From NCBI GenBank assembly GCA_002698985.1, contig PAAY01000091.1, positions 1 to 52,251 on the forward strand: 52,251 nt of DNA, written 5' to 3'. A model generated the notes under the pieces. The model saw only the letters and a list, made by a program, of their open reading frames with translations, was not told where the DNA came from and searched no databases. This DNA comes from Saprospirales bacterium. GTDB lineage: Bacteria > Bacteroidota > Bacteroidia > Chitinophagales > Saprospiraceae. Below are positions 35,390-43,224 of this stretch, piece after piece. A program made the position numbers and the translations under genes. How positions within the stretch are numbered: position 1 is the first letter of the stretch; every line of letters begins with the position of its first letter.

Positions 35390-36190
35390 TTACTTTTTCT
35401 TCCCCTTCGTGAAATGTTTCAGCATGATGATCTCCTTTTCCTTGAGGTGGCGGAAGTGGCCGCGTGGGAGGTCTTTCTTGGTTAGTCCGGCGTAAAAGGT
35501 GCGGTCCAGTTTTACCACCTCGTAACCCAGGTGTTCAAAAATGCGGCGGATGATGCGGTTCTTGCCGAGGTGCAATTCGATTCCGATCTCGTTTTTTTTC
35601 TGGCCAACGTAATCGATGCCATCCACAGTGGCGATGCCGTCTTCGAGCTCAACCCCTTTGCGGATGCGCTCCAGGTCCGGCTCGGGCAGGATTTTGTCCA
35701 GCACCACGTAGTAGATTTTTTTCACCTTGAAAGAAGGGTGGGAGAGGCGCTGGGCGAGGTCGCCGTCGTTGGTCAGCAGCAGCAGGCCGGTGGTCATCCG
35801 GTCGAGTCTGCCCACCGGAAAAACCCGCTCGGGCACTTTGTTTCTGAGCAGATCAATCACGGTTCTGCGGCCTTTTTCATCGCTGACGGTGGTGATCACA
35901 TCCTTTGGTTTGTTCATGAGGATGTACACCTTCTGTTCTTCCACTTTCAGTTCCTTGCCCTTGTAAGTGACTTTGTCGCCGGGCTGTACCATGTAGGCCG
36001 GGCTCAGCTCCACTTTGCCATTCACCTTCACCTGGCCCTGCTTTACGAGGTCGGCGGCCTGGCGGCGGGCACAAATGCCGGCGTGTGCCACAAATTTGTT
36101 GAGGCGCATGGGCAGTGCACTGCTTTCCGGCTTCGCCGGTTGGCTCTTCTTCTTCTCAAAAAAACTGGATTGCTGCTTTCTCCGGGTCAT
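35390..36190 (-). CDS. rluB: 23S rRNA pseudouridine synthase, RluB/RsuA type
   Basis: A 266-residue protein with an extra basic N-terminus (RRKQQSSFFEKKKS), an S4 RNA-binding domain (about 29-85, MRLNKFVAHAGICARRQAADLV) and an RsuA-type catalytic domain with the active-site Asp in GRLDRMTTGLLLLTNDG. The end, PRGHFRHLKEKEI, and the NRIIRRIFEHLGYEVVKLDR motif are typical of RluB/RluE/RluF/RsuA. It isomerises uridine in rRNA; the exact position cannot be fixed from sequence alone. The gene is followed by the S9 peptidase. Confidence 0.88.
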   Translation of the reverse strand: MTRRKQQSSFFEKKKSQPAKPESSALPMRLNKFVAHAGICARRQAADLVKQGQVKVNGKVELSPAYMVQPGDKVTYKGKELKVEEQKVYILMNKPKDVITTVSDEKGRRTVIDLLRNKVPERVFPVGRLDRMTTGLLLLTNDGDLAQRLSHPSFKVKKIYYVVLDKILPEPDLERIRKGVELEDGIATVDGIDYVGQKKNEIGIELHLGKNRIIRRIFEHLGYEVVKLDRTFYAGLTKKDLPRGHFRHLKEKEIIMLKHFTKGKKK

Positions 36191-36336
36191 ATTATCAGGG
36201 ATGAGGGATGAGGGATCAGGGATCAGGGATGAGGGATGCCCCGAAGCCGATAGCCCGATCCCGAAGGATTTCGGGATTCGGGATCGGCTTTCGGGGGAGG
36301 GGGCATATTATTTTTAGATCATCCAACCCTCTACTT
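36191..36336. repeat. Repeat and hairpin tract between rluB and helicase
   Basis: GGGATGAGGGATGAGGGATC-like units (36195-36240) are joined to a hairpin (36253-36284) of ATCCCGAA/TTCGGGAT words shared with the elements at 8792 and 33261. An outer GCCGATAGCCC.../...GGCTTTCGGGGG flank extends the palindrome. Confidence 0.7.
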
Positions 36337-36408
36337 CTCACGCTCGTCACGCTCGTCACGTTTGTCACGCTCGTCACGCTTGTCACGTCCGTCACGTCCG
36401 TCACGTCC
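36337..36408. repeat. 9-bp tandem repeats carrying serial in-frame stop codons
   Basis: Eight units of TCACGCTCG-type 9-mers. Read on the minus strand they follow the helicase reading frame, and each unit contributes a TGA: at 36401, 36392, 36383, 36374, 36365, 36356, 36347 and 36338 (lowest coordinate given). The first is the actual helicase stop. Confidence 0.9.
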
Positions 36409-37684
36409 TCTTATTCCGTGAGCTTGATCGATTGCTCCGGCCCCTGTTGCCGCTGTTTCTGCGATTCTGACCACCGCCCGAGCGTCCACCTGAGCGTCCA
36501 CCTGAACGCCCGCCACCTCTGCGGCCACCTGACCGCTTGTTCATATCGGGTGACTGGCCGATTTCGGCTGGCAAGGGGAAAATGGGCACCTTCATGTCCG
36601 TCAGCTTCTCGATGCGGTCAAACTTGCGTTTGGTTTCGGGAGTGACGAGGGTGATGGCCAGTCCGGTGGCGTCGGCACGGGCCGTACGGCCGATGCGGTG
36701 TACGTAGTCTTCCGGGTCGCCGGGCACGTCGTAGTTGATGACCACATCGATGCCCTTGATGTCGATGCCCCGTGAGAGCACGTCGGTTGCCACCAGGATA
36801 GGCACGGAGTTGTTCCGGAAGTTGAGCAGCGTATCCTCGCGCTGTTTTTGATCCAGGTCGGAATGGATGTCTGCTGCCGGAAATCCGGCACGGCTCAGGT
36901 GGGCCGCCAGTTCTTTCGTGCTTTTTTTACTGCTGGCAAAGACCAGGATTCTGCGGGCTTTTTCCTGGCGCTTGAGCAGGTATTCGATCAGTGAATTTTT
37001 CTGGTGATCCTTCAGGAAATAGGCACCCTGGGTGATTCCCTCTGCCGGCTTCGAAATGGCGATGCTCACTTCCACCGGATTGCGCAGGATGTTTTGAGCG
37101 AAGCGACGGATGTCGTTGGGCATGGTGGCCGAGAAGAGCAGGTTTTGCCGCTCGATGGGCAGTTTGTTGACCACGGTCATGATGTCCGTCACAAAGCCCA
37201 TGTCCAGCATCCTGTCGGCTTCGTCCAGCACGAAATGGCGGACGTTGCTGAGGTCCACATAACCGAGCTGGAGGTGAGCCAAAAAGCGACCGGGAGTGGC
37301 CACGATGATGTCAGCACCTTGCTTGAGGGCTTTCATTTCCTGGGTCATGGAGTGTCCGTCCCGCCCGCCGTAGATGGCCATACAGCTCAATCCGGCAAAG
37401 TAGGAGAAGCCCTCCAACTGCTGGTCTACCTGAACGGCCAGTTCCCTGGTGGGTTCCAGGATGATGGTATCCACTCCTTTGTTGGGTTCCGCAATGTTCT
37501 TGTTGATGATGGGCAGCAGAAAAGCCGCCGTTTTTCCGGTTCCGGTCTGTGCGCAGGCCAAAATGTCACGCCCCTCCAAAAGGGGTGGTATGGCCTGTTC
37601 CTGAATGGGGGTGGGAGTTTCAAACCCCATTGCCTTCAATCCCTCTAATAACTGCGGCTCTAAGCCAAAATCCTCGAATTTCAA
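36401..37684 (-). CDS. DEAD-box RNA helicase, RhlE-like
   Basis: A 427-residue ATP-dependent RNA helicase. The Q motif is in FETPTPIQEQAI, motif I AQTGTGKT (Lys51), motif Ia PTRELAVQ, motif II VLDEADRM, motif III FSATMP, motif V TDVLSRGIDI and motif VI HRIGRTAR. The C-terminal tail (about 375-427) is a Gly/Arg/Ser-rich RNA-binding extension (SGGRSGGRSGGRSGG). Likely roles are ribosome assembly, RNA decay and cold tolerance. A TATGTTTG on the minus strand at 37768-37775 could be its -7 element, 84 nt upstream. The stop codon is the first unit of a 9-bp tandem repeat. Confidence 0.93.
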   Translation of the reverse strand: MKFEDFGLEPQLLEGLKAMGFETPTPIQEQAIPPLLEGRDILACAQTGTGKTAAFLLPIINKNIAEPNKGVDTIILEPTRELAVQVDQQLEGFSYFAGLSCMAIYGGRDGHSMTQEMKALKQGADIIVATPGRFLAHLQLGYVDLSNVRHFVLDEADRMLDMGFVTDIMTVVNKLPIERQNLLFSATMPNDIRRFAQNILRNPVEVSIAISKPAEGITQGAYFLKDHQKNSLIEYLLKRQEKARRILVFASSKKSTKELAAHLSRAGFPAADIHSDLDQKQREDTLLNFRNNSVPILVATDVLSRGIDIKGIDVVINYDVPGDPEDYVHRIGRTARADATGLAITLVTPETKRKFDRIEKLTDMKVPIFPLPAEIGQSPDMNKRSGGRRGGGRSGGRSGGRSGGGQNRRNSGNRGRSNRSSSRNKRT

Positions 37685-37828
37685 ATTTGTATGGTTTGAT
37701 TTGGACCAGTAAGATACGCCTATGTGGCAGGTAAAATGCTGATAACTCGTTGTTTAAATATCGGCCACAAACATAGCAAAGTCCTGCTCAACAAAGGTTG
37801 GAAATGTGCAGCAGAATGAGGGCGTTGG

Positions 37829-37881
37829 GAGGTTTAGAGGAGGTTTAGAGGAGTTGAGAGGAGTTGAGAGGAGTTGAGAGG
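37829..37881. repeat. Period-10 GAGG repeat tract
   Basis: GGAGGTTTAGA and GAGGAGTTGAGA units in tandem (roughly 10-bp period) between the convergent ends of the helicase leader and the DnaB terminator. Same word family as the tracts at 8739 and 33224. Confidence 0.75.
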
Positions 37882-37892
37882 GGGGCAGCCTT

Positions 37893-37930
37893 AAAAAAAA
37901 AGGACGGCAACTGTTGGCTGCCGTCCTTTT
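37893..37930 (-). terminator. Terminator after dnaB
   Basis: A perfect 12-bp stem (AAAAGGACGGCA/TGCCGTCCTTTT) with a 9-nt loop. On the minus strand it is followed by a run of nine T. It begins 3 nt past the dnaB stop codon. Confidence 0.92.
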
Positions 37931-37932
37931 CG

Positions 37933-39462
37933 TCAGAATGGGATGTCTTCGTCGTCGTTCATTCTCGACGGTTTGGTGATCACGCCAGGATCGTCATCGG
38001 ACGGACCGAATGGATCCATGCTCGGGAAGCTGTCGAAATCATTATCGTCCATATCGGTGAACTTGGCATACTTGGAAACCCACCTGAGTTCAACGGTTTC
38101 AGTAGGACCGTGCCTGTTTTTGGCGATGATGATCTCTGCCACTTCCTTGAGTGATCTGCCGTCCGGTGATTCGGTGATTTCATAGTATTCCGGGCGGTAG
38201 ATGAAGCTTACCATGTCTGCGTCCTGCTCGATTGCCCCGGATTCACGAAGGTCGGAGAGTTGGGGTTTTTTGTCGCCGCCTCTCGTTTCCACGGCACGGC
38301 TGAGCTGAGAAAGTGCGATGACCGGCACATTGAGTTCTTTGGCCAGCCCTTTCAGCGAGCGGGAGATGTTGCTGATCTCCTGCTCACGGTTGGTGTTTTT
38401 GTTTTCGCTGGTGCCGCTCATCAGTTGCAGGTAGTCGATAATGACCATCTGAATGTCGTGCTGTTTTTTCAGACGGCGGCATTTGGCCCTCAGCTCAAAG
38501 ATGTTGATGCCAGGCGTGTCATCGATGAAGATGGGTGCCTCGCTCAGTTTTTCGATAGTGTGGTTCAGCTGGGTCCATTCGTAGTCTTCCAGTTTTCCGT
38601 TTCGCATTTTGTGCGAGTCGATCTCGCCCTCCAGGGCAATGATGCGTTGCACCAACTGAACCCCCGACATCTCCAGCGAAAAGATGGCCACGGGCTTTTG
38701 GAAATCGATGGCGGCATTGCGCGCCAGCGCTAAGACAAAACTGGTTTTACCCATACCCGGCCTCGCAGCGATGATGACCAGGTCGGAGGGCTGCCAGCCG
38801 GAGGTAAGTCGGTCCAGCTTGGTAAAGCCGGTAGGCACACCCGTCAGCCCATCCTTTTTGTTCTTCAGCTCATCCATCAGCTTCATCAACTCGCTGGTGA
38901 GCTGGCCCATGGTTTTATGCTGCCTTGAGAGGTTGGACTGGGTGATCTCGAACAAGCCCCGTTCGGCATCGTCCAACAAATCGAAAACGTCGGTGGTGTC
39001 TTCGTAGGCATCGTGAATGATGCCGGTAGCCACTTTGATGAGTTGCCGCTGAATGTGCTTCTGAGCAATGATGCGGGCGTGGTACTCGATGTTGGCAGAG
39101 GAGGCTACTCTGTTGGTCAGTTCAACGAGGTAGGCCGGTCCGCCAACCGTGTCCAGATCGCCGTTTCTTTTGAGCTCCTCGGTCACGGTGAGCAGGTCCA
39201 CCGGATAGCTCTTTTCGAAAAGCGATTTGATTGCCTTGTAAATCAGGCCGTTCCGCTCGTCGTAGAAGCTCTTTTCGGAGATGATGTCCATGACCGTTAC
39301 GAGGGCATCTTTGTCCAGCATCAAAGCTCCCAACACGGCTTCTTCAAGTGGAATGGCCTGTGGCTGTACTTTTCCGAAGAGGTAATCCGATATCTCACCA
39401 TCCCGCTTGCGGATGCGGGAAGTCAATTCTTTCACTTTTTTTGCTCCTTCAGGTTGTGACAT
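37933..39462 (-). CDS. dnaB: Replicative DNA helicase DnaB
   Basis: A 509-residue hexameric helicase that unwinds DNA at the replication fork. The N-terminal domain starts at about residue 40 (QAIPLEEAVLGALMLDKDAL); a linker is followed by the RecA-like domain with Walker A ARPGMGKTSF (about 235), Walker B MVIIDYLQLMSG and the downstream DLRESGAIEQDADMVSFIYR region. The C-terminus ends with a tail of acidic residues. The ATG at 39462 (MSQPEGAKK) is chosen; longer in-frame ORF sequence upstream has no DnaB-like content. A TAGCTTTG at 39492-39499 on the minus strand may be the -7 element, about 30 nt upstream. Confidence 0.95.
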   Translation of the reverse strand: MSQPEGAKKVKELTSRIRKRDGEISDYLFGKVQPQAIPLEEAVLGALMLDKDALVTVMDIISEKSFYDERNGLIYKAIKSLFEKSYPVDLLTVTEELKRNGDLDTVGGPAYLVELTNRVASSANIEYHARIIAQKHIQRQLIKVATGIIHDAYEDTTDVFDLLDDAERGLFEITQSNLSRQHKTMGQLTSELMKLMDELKNKKDGLTGVPTGFTKLDRLTSGWQPSDLVIIAARPGMGKTSFVLALARNAAIDFQKPVAIFSLEMSGVQLVQRIIALEGEIDSHKMRNGKLEDYEWTQLNHTIEKLSEAPIFIDDTPGINIFELRAKCRRLKKQHDIQMVIIDYLQLMSGTSENKNTNREQEISNISRSLKGLAKELNVPVIALSQLSRAVETRGGDKKPQLSDLRESGAIEQDADMVSFIYRPEYYEITESPDGRSLKEVAEIIIAKNRHGPTETVELRWVSKYAKFTDMDDNDFDSFPSMDPFGPSDDDPGVITKPSRMNDDEDIPF

Positions 39463-39857
39463 GGCGGGTGTTTGAGAGACTAAAATTTTCACAAAGCTAA
39501 CAATATCGGCTTGGATTTTACGGGCCGGGAAATGTGGCGGGCTAATTCCGCCGATCCCCGGCCACCGGAGTGTTGATAATCCCTGTTGGTAAGGCTTCAG
39601 AATGTTGAAACCCGGCTTGTTCATATCTATTGGCTTGTCGTAAAAGGCAGGAGCACAGGGTTTTAGGTGGTGCAGGCTGCATTTGCCCAACTGCCGGCAA
39701 GCTTTCAGAATGTGGAAAAATTTTTCTTATATGATGCTGCTTTTTCTGTTCCCCCCTCTGAGGCTTTTTCCTTTTCTTTGCAACCATCAATTGGTATAGC
39801 GATTCCTGAAAGCCATTACAGCACTCAAAAACAAAGTTATTACCTGACCCTATAATT
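39463..39857. other. Divergent intergenic region between dnaB and deoC
   Basis: A gap of 395 bp. It contains a possible dnaB -7 element (CAAAGCTA on the plus strand at 39492-39499) without a clear -33. T-rich DNA lies just upstream of deoC. No hairpin, repeat or supported ORF was noticed. Confidence 0.45.
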
Positions 39858-40505
39858 ATGGATTTAGCCCGTACAATTGACCATACCATTCTCAAGCCCG
39901 GAATCACCAGTGAAGACGTCAAAGAAAAATGCCAGGAGGCAAAAGACAATTCTTTCGCTGCGGTTTGCATTCCGCCCTACTTTGTGAATGAAGCAGCTAC
40001 CTTGCTGGAGAATTCAGGCGTGAAAGTGGCCACGGTCATCGGGTTCCCGATGGGGTACTCAGCCGTGAGCGCCAAAGTGGAGGAAATCAAAAAGGCCGTG
40101 AACGATGGCGCTGATGAATTGGACGCCGTCATCAATATCTGTGCGGTAAAAAGTGGCAACTGGAACTACTTGAAGAACGAGATCGAATCCCTGACCACTG
40201 CCTGCCACATGAAAGGAAAGATCCTCAAACTCATCATCGAGACGGGGATGCTGACCGAAGAGGAAATCCGCCAGGTTTGTGAGATCAGTGTCGTGGCCGA
40301 TGTGGATTACATAAAAACTTCCACCGGCATGAACGGGCCCGGTGCCAGCCTGGAAACGGTGAAACTGCTTCGTGAAATTTTGCCGAAGAAAATCAAAATA
40401 AAAGCATCCGGTGGCATCAGAGACAGGGCGTTTGCCGAGCAGCTCATCCAGGCCGGTGCTGACAGAATCGGCACTTCCTCCGGTGTTCAAATCATCAGCG
40501 GCTGA
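39858..40505 (+). CDS. deoC: Deoxyribose-phosphate aldolase
   Basis: A 215-residue class I aldolase that splits 2-deoxyribose 5-phosphate into glyceraldehyde 3-phosphate and acetaldehyde in nucleoside catabolism. The TIM-barrel signatures are present: AAVCIPPYFV, GFPMGYS, DELDAVINI (Asp89), DYIKTSTG with the Schiff-base Lys153, and IKASGGIRD with the second catalytic Lys182. Length is normal for the short bacterial form. It is followed after 28 nt by the SPOR-domain gene. Confidence 0.96.
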   Translation: MDLARTIDHTILKPGITSEDVKEKCQEAKDNSFAAVCIPPYFVNEAATLLENSGVKVATVIGFPMGYSAVSAKVEEIKKAVNDGADELDAVINICAVKSGNWNYLKNEIESLTTACHMKGKILKLIIETGMLTEEEIRQVCEISVVADVDYIKTSTGMNGPGASLETVKLLREILPKKIKIKASGGIRDRAFAEQLIQAGADRIGTSSGVQIISG

Positions 40506-40533
40506 GCAGCATCCGCCAGCCGCCATAAACACG

Positions 40534-40938
40534 ATGACCATGAAAAAACTGTTGTTTCTCCTGTTGGTATTTTCAGCGCATTTCCAAATGGCCCAGGCAC
40601 AGGGGCAGGTAACCGAAACCCTCGACCCCGCCGTGCAGCGCCTCATGAAAACTTTCGTCGAAAACAACCGCAATAAAGCAACAGTCAAGGGCTGGCGGAT
40701 TCAAATCCTCGCCACCACCGACCGCCAGCGGGTGGAAAACGCCCTGCTCCAGTTCAGGCAGTTTTACCCCAACCTCACCGCCGACTGGATCCACGCCAAA
40801 CCTTACTACAAACTCCGGGCTGGAGCCTTTACCTCCCGCAGCGATGCGCTGGCCACCCTTTACGTGGTCAAAACAGATTATCCGGCTGCCTACCTGGTTC
40901 AGGACAACAACATAAAAGCAGAGGAACTGCTTTGGTGA
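40534..40938 (+). CDS. Exported SPOR-domain protein
   Basis: A 134-residue protein with a signal peptide (MTMKKLLFLLLVFSAHFQMAQA) and a C-terminal SPOR domain (about 55-125: VKGWRIQILATTDRQRVENALLQF...AKPYYKLRAGAFTSRSDAL). SPOR domains bind denuded peptidoglycan at division sites. This small, almost single-domain form is common in Bacteroidota. The start chosen is the ATG at 40534; ATG at 40540 is equally possible. It lies between deoC and dapD with short gaps, so the three may be one transcript. Confidence 0.85.
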   Translation: MTMKKLLFLLLVFSAHFQMAQAQGQVTETLDPAVQRLMKTFVENNRNKATVKGWRIQILATTDRQRVENALLQFRQFYPNLTADWIHAKPYYKLRAGAFTSRSDALATLYVVKTDYPAAYLVQDNNIKAEELLW

Positions 40939-40982
40939 GTTCCATGCTGCTTTTCCTTCGGTAAACTACCCAACAACTAATT

Positions 40983-41801
40983 ATGCAGGACCTCGAAAAC
41001 TTGATCAACCAGGCATGGGAAGACCGCTCCATGCTGCAACAGAAAAATGTTCAGGAAGCCATCCTCCATGTCATCGGCCTTTTGGACAAAGGTCAGCTCA
41101 GGGTTGCCGAGCCATTGCCCGAAGGCGATTGGAAAGTCAACGACTGGGTGAAGAAGGCCGTGATCATGTATTTCCCCATTCAGGAAATGAAAACCATCGA
41201 GGTCGGCCCTTTCGAGTTTCACGATAAAATACCCCTCAAGAAAGACTACGCCAGCCAGGGCGTCCGGGTGGTGCCCCACGCCATTGCCCGTTATGGCAGC
41301 TACCTGGAGTCGGGCGTCATCATGATGCCCAGCTATGTCAACATCGGTGCCTGGGTGGGCTCCGGCACCATGGTGGATACCTGGGCCACGGTAGGCTCCT
41401 GCGCCCAGATTGGCCGCAACGTACACCTCAGCGGTGGTGTTGGCATCGGAGGCGTTCTGGAACCGCCACAGGCTGCCCCCACCATCATCGAAGACGATTG
41501 CTTCATCGGCTCCCGCTGCATCATCGTAGAAGGGGTGAGGGTGGAAAAAGAGGCCGTCCTCGGCGCCAATGTGGTGCTCACCAAATCCACCCACATCATC
41601 GACGTCACCAAGCCCATTCCTGAAACCTACAAAGGCCGGGTGCCGGCCCGCTCGGTAGTCATCCCCGGCACCTATCCCAAAAAGTTCATGGCCGGCGAAT
41701 ACCAGGTGGCCTGCGCACTCATCATCGGAAAACGCACCGAAGCTACCGACAAGAAGGTGTCCCTCAACCAGGCCCTGCGAGATTATGGAGTTTCTGTGTG
41801 A
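40983..41801 (+). CDS. dapD: Tetrahydrodipicolinate N-succinyltransferase
   Basis: A 272-residue acyltransferase that transfers succinyl from succinyl-CoA to 2,3,4,5-tetrahydrodipicolinate in the lysine/diaminopimelate pathway. It has the helical N-terminal domain and a left-handed beta-helix of hexapeptide repeats. Family signatures are VRVVPHAIARYGSYLE, MMPSYVNIGAWVGSGTMVD and IGGVLEPPQAAPTIIEDDCF. Length and ending match the gammaproteobacterial-type DapD. Presence indicates a meso-DAP type peptidoglycan by the succinylase route. Confidence 0.97.
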   Translation: MQDLENLINQAWEDRSMLQQKNVQEAILHVIGLLDKGQLRVAEPLPEGDWKVNDWVKKAVIMYFPIQEMKTIEVGPFEFHDKIPLKKDYASQGVRVVPHAIARYGSYLESGVIMMPSYVNIGAWVGSGTMVDTWATVGSCAQIGRNVHLSGGVGIGGVLEPPQAAPTIIEDDCFIGSRCIIVEGVRVEKEAVLGANVVLTKSTHIIDVTKPIPETYKGRVPARSVVIPGTYPKKFMAGEYQVACALIIGKRTEATDKKVSLNQALRDYGVSV

Positions 41802-41851
41802 GGAAGTGAGGATTTGAAGAACTGAGGAACTGAGGAGGACCTAGCTACTCC

Positions 41852-41905
41852 AAACCCTAAACCCTAAACCCTACACCCTAAACCCTAAACCCTACACCCT
41901 ACACT
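41852..41905. repeat. CCCTAAA period-7 tract
   Basis: About 7.5 tandem copies of AAACCCT with occasional ACACCCT variants, identical in word to plant-type telomeric repeats. It follows the dapD gene and an AACTGAGGA-type 9-mer tract at 41817-41838. It is a bacterial intergenic repeat; the telomere likeness is coincidental in origin as far as can be judged. Confidence 0.9.
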
Positions 41906-41912
41906 CCTGGTA

Positions 41913-41933
41913 AGACGTTGCGGTGCAACGTCT
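41913..41933. repeat. Perfect hairpin in repeat region
   Basis: AGACGTTGC, loop GGT, GCAACGTCT: a perfect 9-bp stem. It is followed by TCTACTCTCTACTCCCTACT-like tandem units up to the end of the M42 peptidase gene. Similar AGACGTTGC hairpins are dispersed in many bacterial genomes. Confidence 0.8.
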
Positions 41934-41971
41934 CTACTCTCTACTCTCTACTCCCTACTCCCTACTTCAAT

Positions 41972-43027
41972 TCAGTGTTCCCAATTCCACTTGTCCAGGT
42001 TCAGGACGGCGGCTTTCAGCAGGTCGATGGCGCTTCTGATGTCTTCCTTGTTGGCCATTTCGATGACGGAATGGATGTGGCGGGTGGGCACCGAGATGGC
42101 CCCGGAGATGGCTCCGTTTTTACCATAGCGTTGGAGGGCGGCGGTGTCGGTACCGCCGGCGGGCAGTATTTCGGCTTGCCATTGGATGTTGTTCTTGGTT
42201 GCCTGGTCTTTCAGGAACTCCACCATGCGGCCGTCGCTGATCACACTGCCATCCATGATCTTGATGGCGCAGCCTTTGCCGAGGCGGGTCACCATTTCGT
42301 GGGGCTGGGCTCCCGGCACATCAAAGGCGATGGTGGTGTCCAGTGCCAGTCCGAAATCGGGGTTGACCTGGTGGGCCACTGACATAGCTCCGCGCAGGCC
42401 CACTTCTTCCTGCACGGTAAATGCTGCGTAGAGGTCGTAAGGCAATTGCTGGTCTTTAAGTTCCCGGAGGGCTTCCACCAGAATGAACACGGACACTCGG
42501 TTGTCGATGCTCTTGCTGTTCACGCAGTTGCCCACTTCGATGAGTTCCCGCTCACGGGTGATGGGGTCACCTACTGCAACCAGTTTGCAGACTTCTTCCT
42601 TCGGTAAGCCCACATCCACGAAGTAGTCCTGCAGTTGCGGGGCTTTGCTGCGTTCTTCCGGTTTCATGATGTGGATGGGCTTGCTGCCCATCACCCCCAT
42701 CAGGTCTTTGCGGCCATGCACGATGACCCGCTGTGCTGTCAGTGTTTTGGGATCAAAACCTCCCAGCGGGTGAATGCGTATAAAGCCGTCTTCATCTATG
42801 TGGGTGACGATGAAGCTGATTTCATCGAGGTGAGCTGCAACCAGTACTTTTTTTTCCGAAGCTCCTTTTTTGAGTGCGATGATGCTGCCCATGTTGTCAA
42901 CCCTGATCTCATCGACAAGGGGCTCGATGGTTTCAACGACAAAATTGCGGATGCGCTTTTCAAATCCCGGGGCGCCAGGCACTTCACAGATTTTTTTGAG
43001 GAGTTCAACGTCGATCATAGGTTGCAT
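41972..43027 (-). CDS. M42 family metalloaminopeptidase
   Basis: A 351-residue cytosolic aminopeptidase of the M42 (glutamyl aminopeptidase/FrvX/tetrahedral TET) family. The metal-binding residues are visible in AAHLDEISF (His), SKSIDNRVS (bridging Asp), VQEEVGLRGA (general base and ligand Glu), LALDTTIAFD (Asp) and PTRHIHS (His). A GGTDTAALQRYG segment precedes the last His. Such enzymes form dodecamers and degrade peptides released by the proteasome-like proteases. The ATG at 43027 is used; one three codons later is possible. Confidence 0.93.
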   Translation of the reverse strand: MQPMIDVELLKKICEVPGAPGFEKRIRNFVVETIEPLVDEIRVDNMGSIIALKKGASEKKVLVAAHLDEISFIVTHIDEDGFIRIHPLGGFDPKTLTAQRVIVHGRKDLMGVMGSKPIHIMKPEERSKAPQLQDYFVDVGLPKEEVCKLVAVGDPITRERELIEVGNCVNSKSIDNRVSVFILVEALRELKDQQLPYDLYAAFTVQEEVGLRGAMSVAHQVNPDFGLALDTTIAFDVPGAQPHEMVTRLGKGCAIKIMDGSVISDGRMVEFLKDQATKNNIQWQAEILPAGGTDTAALQRYGKNGAISGAISVPTRHIHSVIEMANKEDIRSAIDLLKAAVLNLDKWNWEH

Positions 43028-43224
43028 TTGTGAGTTAAAAGGGTTTCGAGGGGTTGAGAGAGGTTCAGAGGAAAAGTGATTTGCTCCAAGCCTTTTTCGA
43101 TTGGACAGGGCTTGTAAAAGACCCGATCTATAAGCAGGGGCGAATTTAGTCGAATGTGGATGATTTTAAAGACTTTTGGCCCTTGTTGTCCGTTAACGAG
43201 AACCAAACAAAACGCCGGCACCGA

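Noticed and set aside
36208-36645. Plus ORF with repeated LVT/SVT residues
   Set aside because: It is translation of the 9-bp tandem repeat and the complement of the helicase tail.
39463-39690. Upstream extension of dnaB
   Set aside because: Open frame without DnaB-like content; the ATG at 39462 gives the usual length.
41852-41905. Eukaryotic contamination suggested by the CCCTAAA tract
   Set aside because: It lies between two ordinary bacterial genes and similar short words recur in other gaps of the window.
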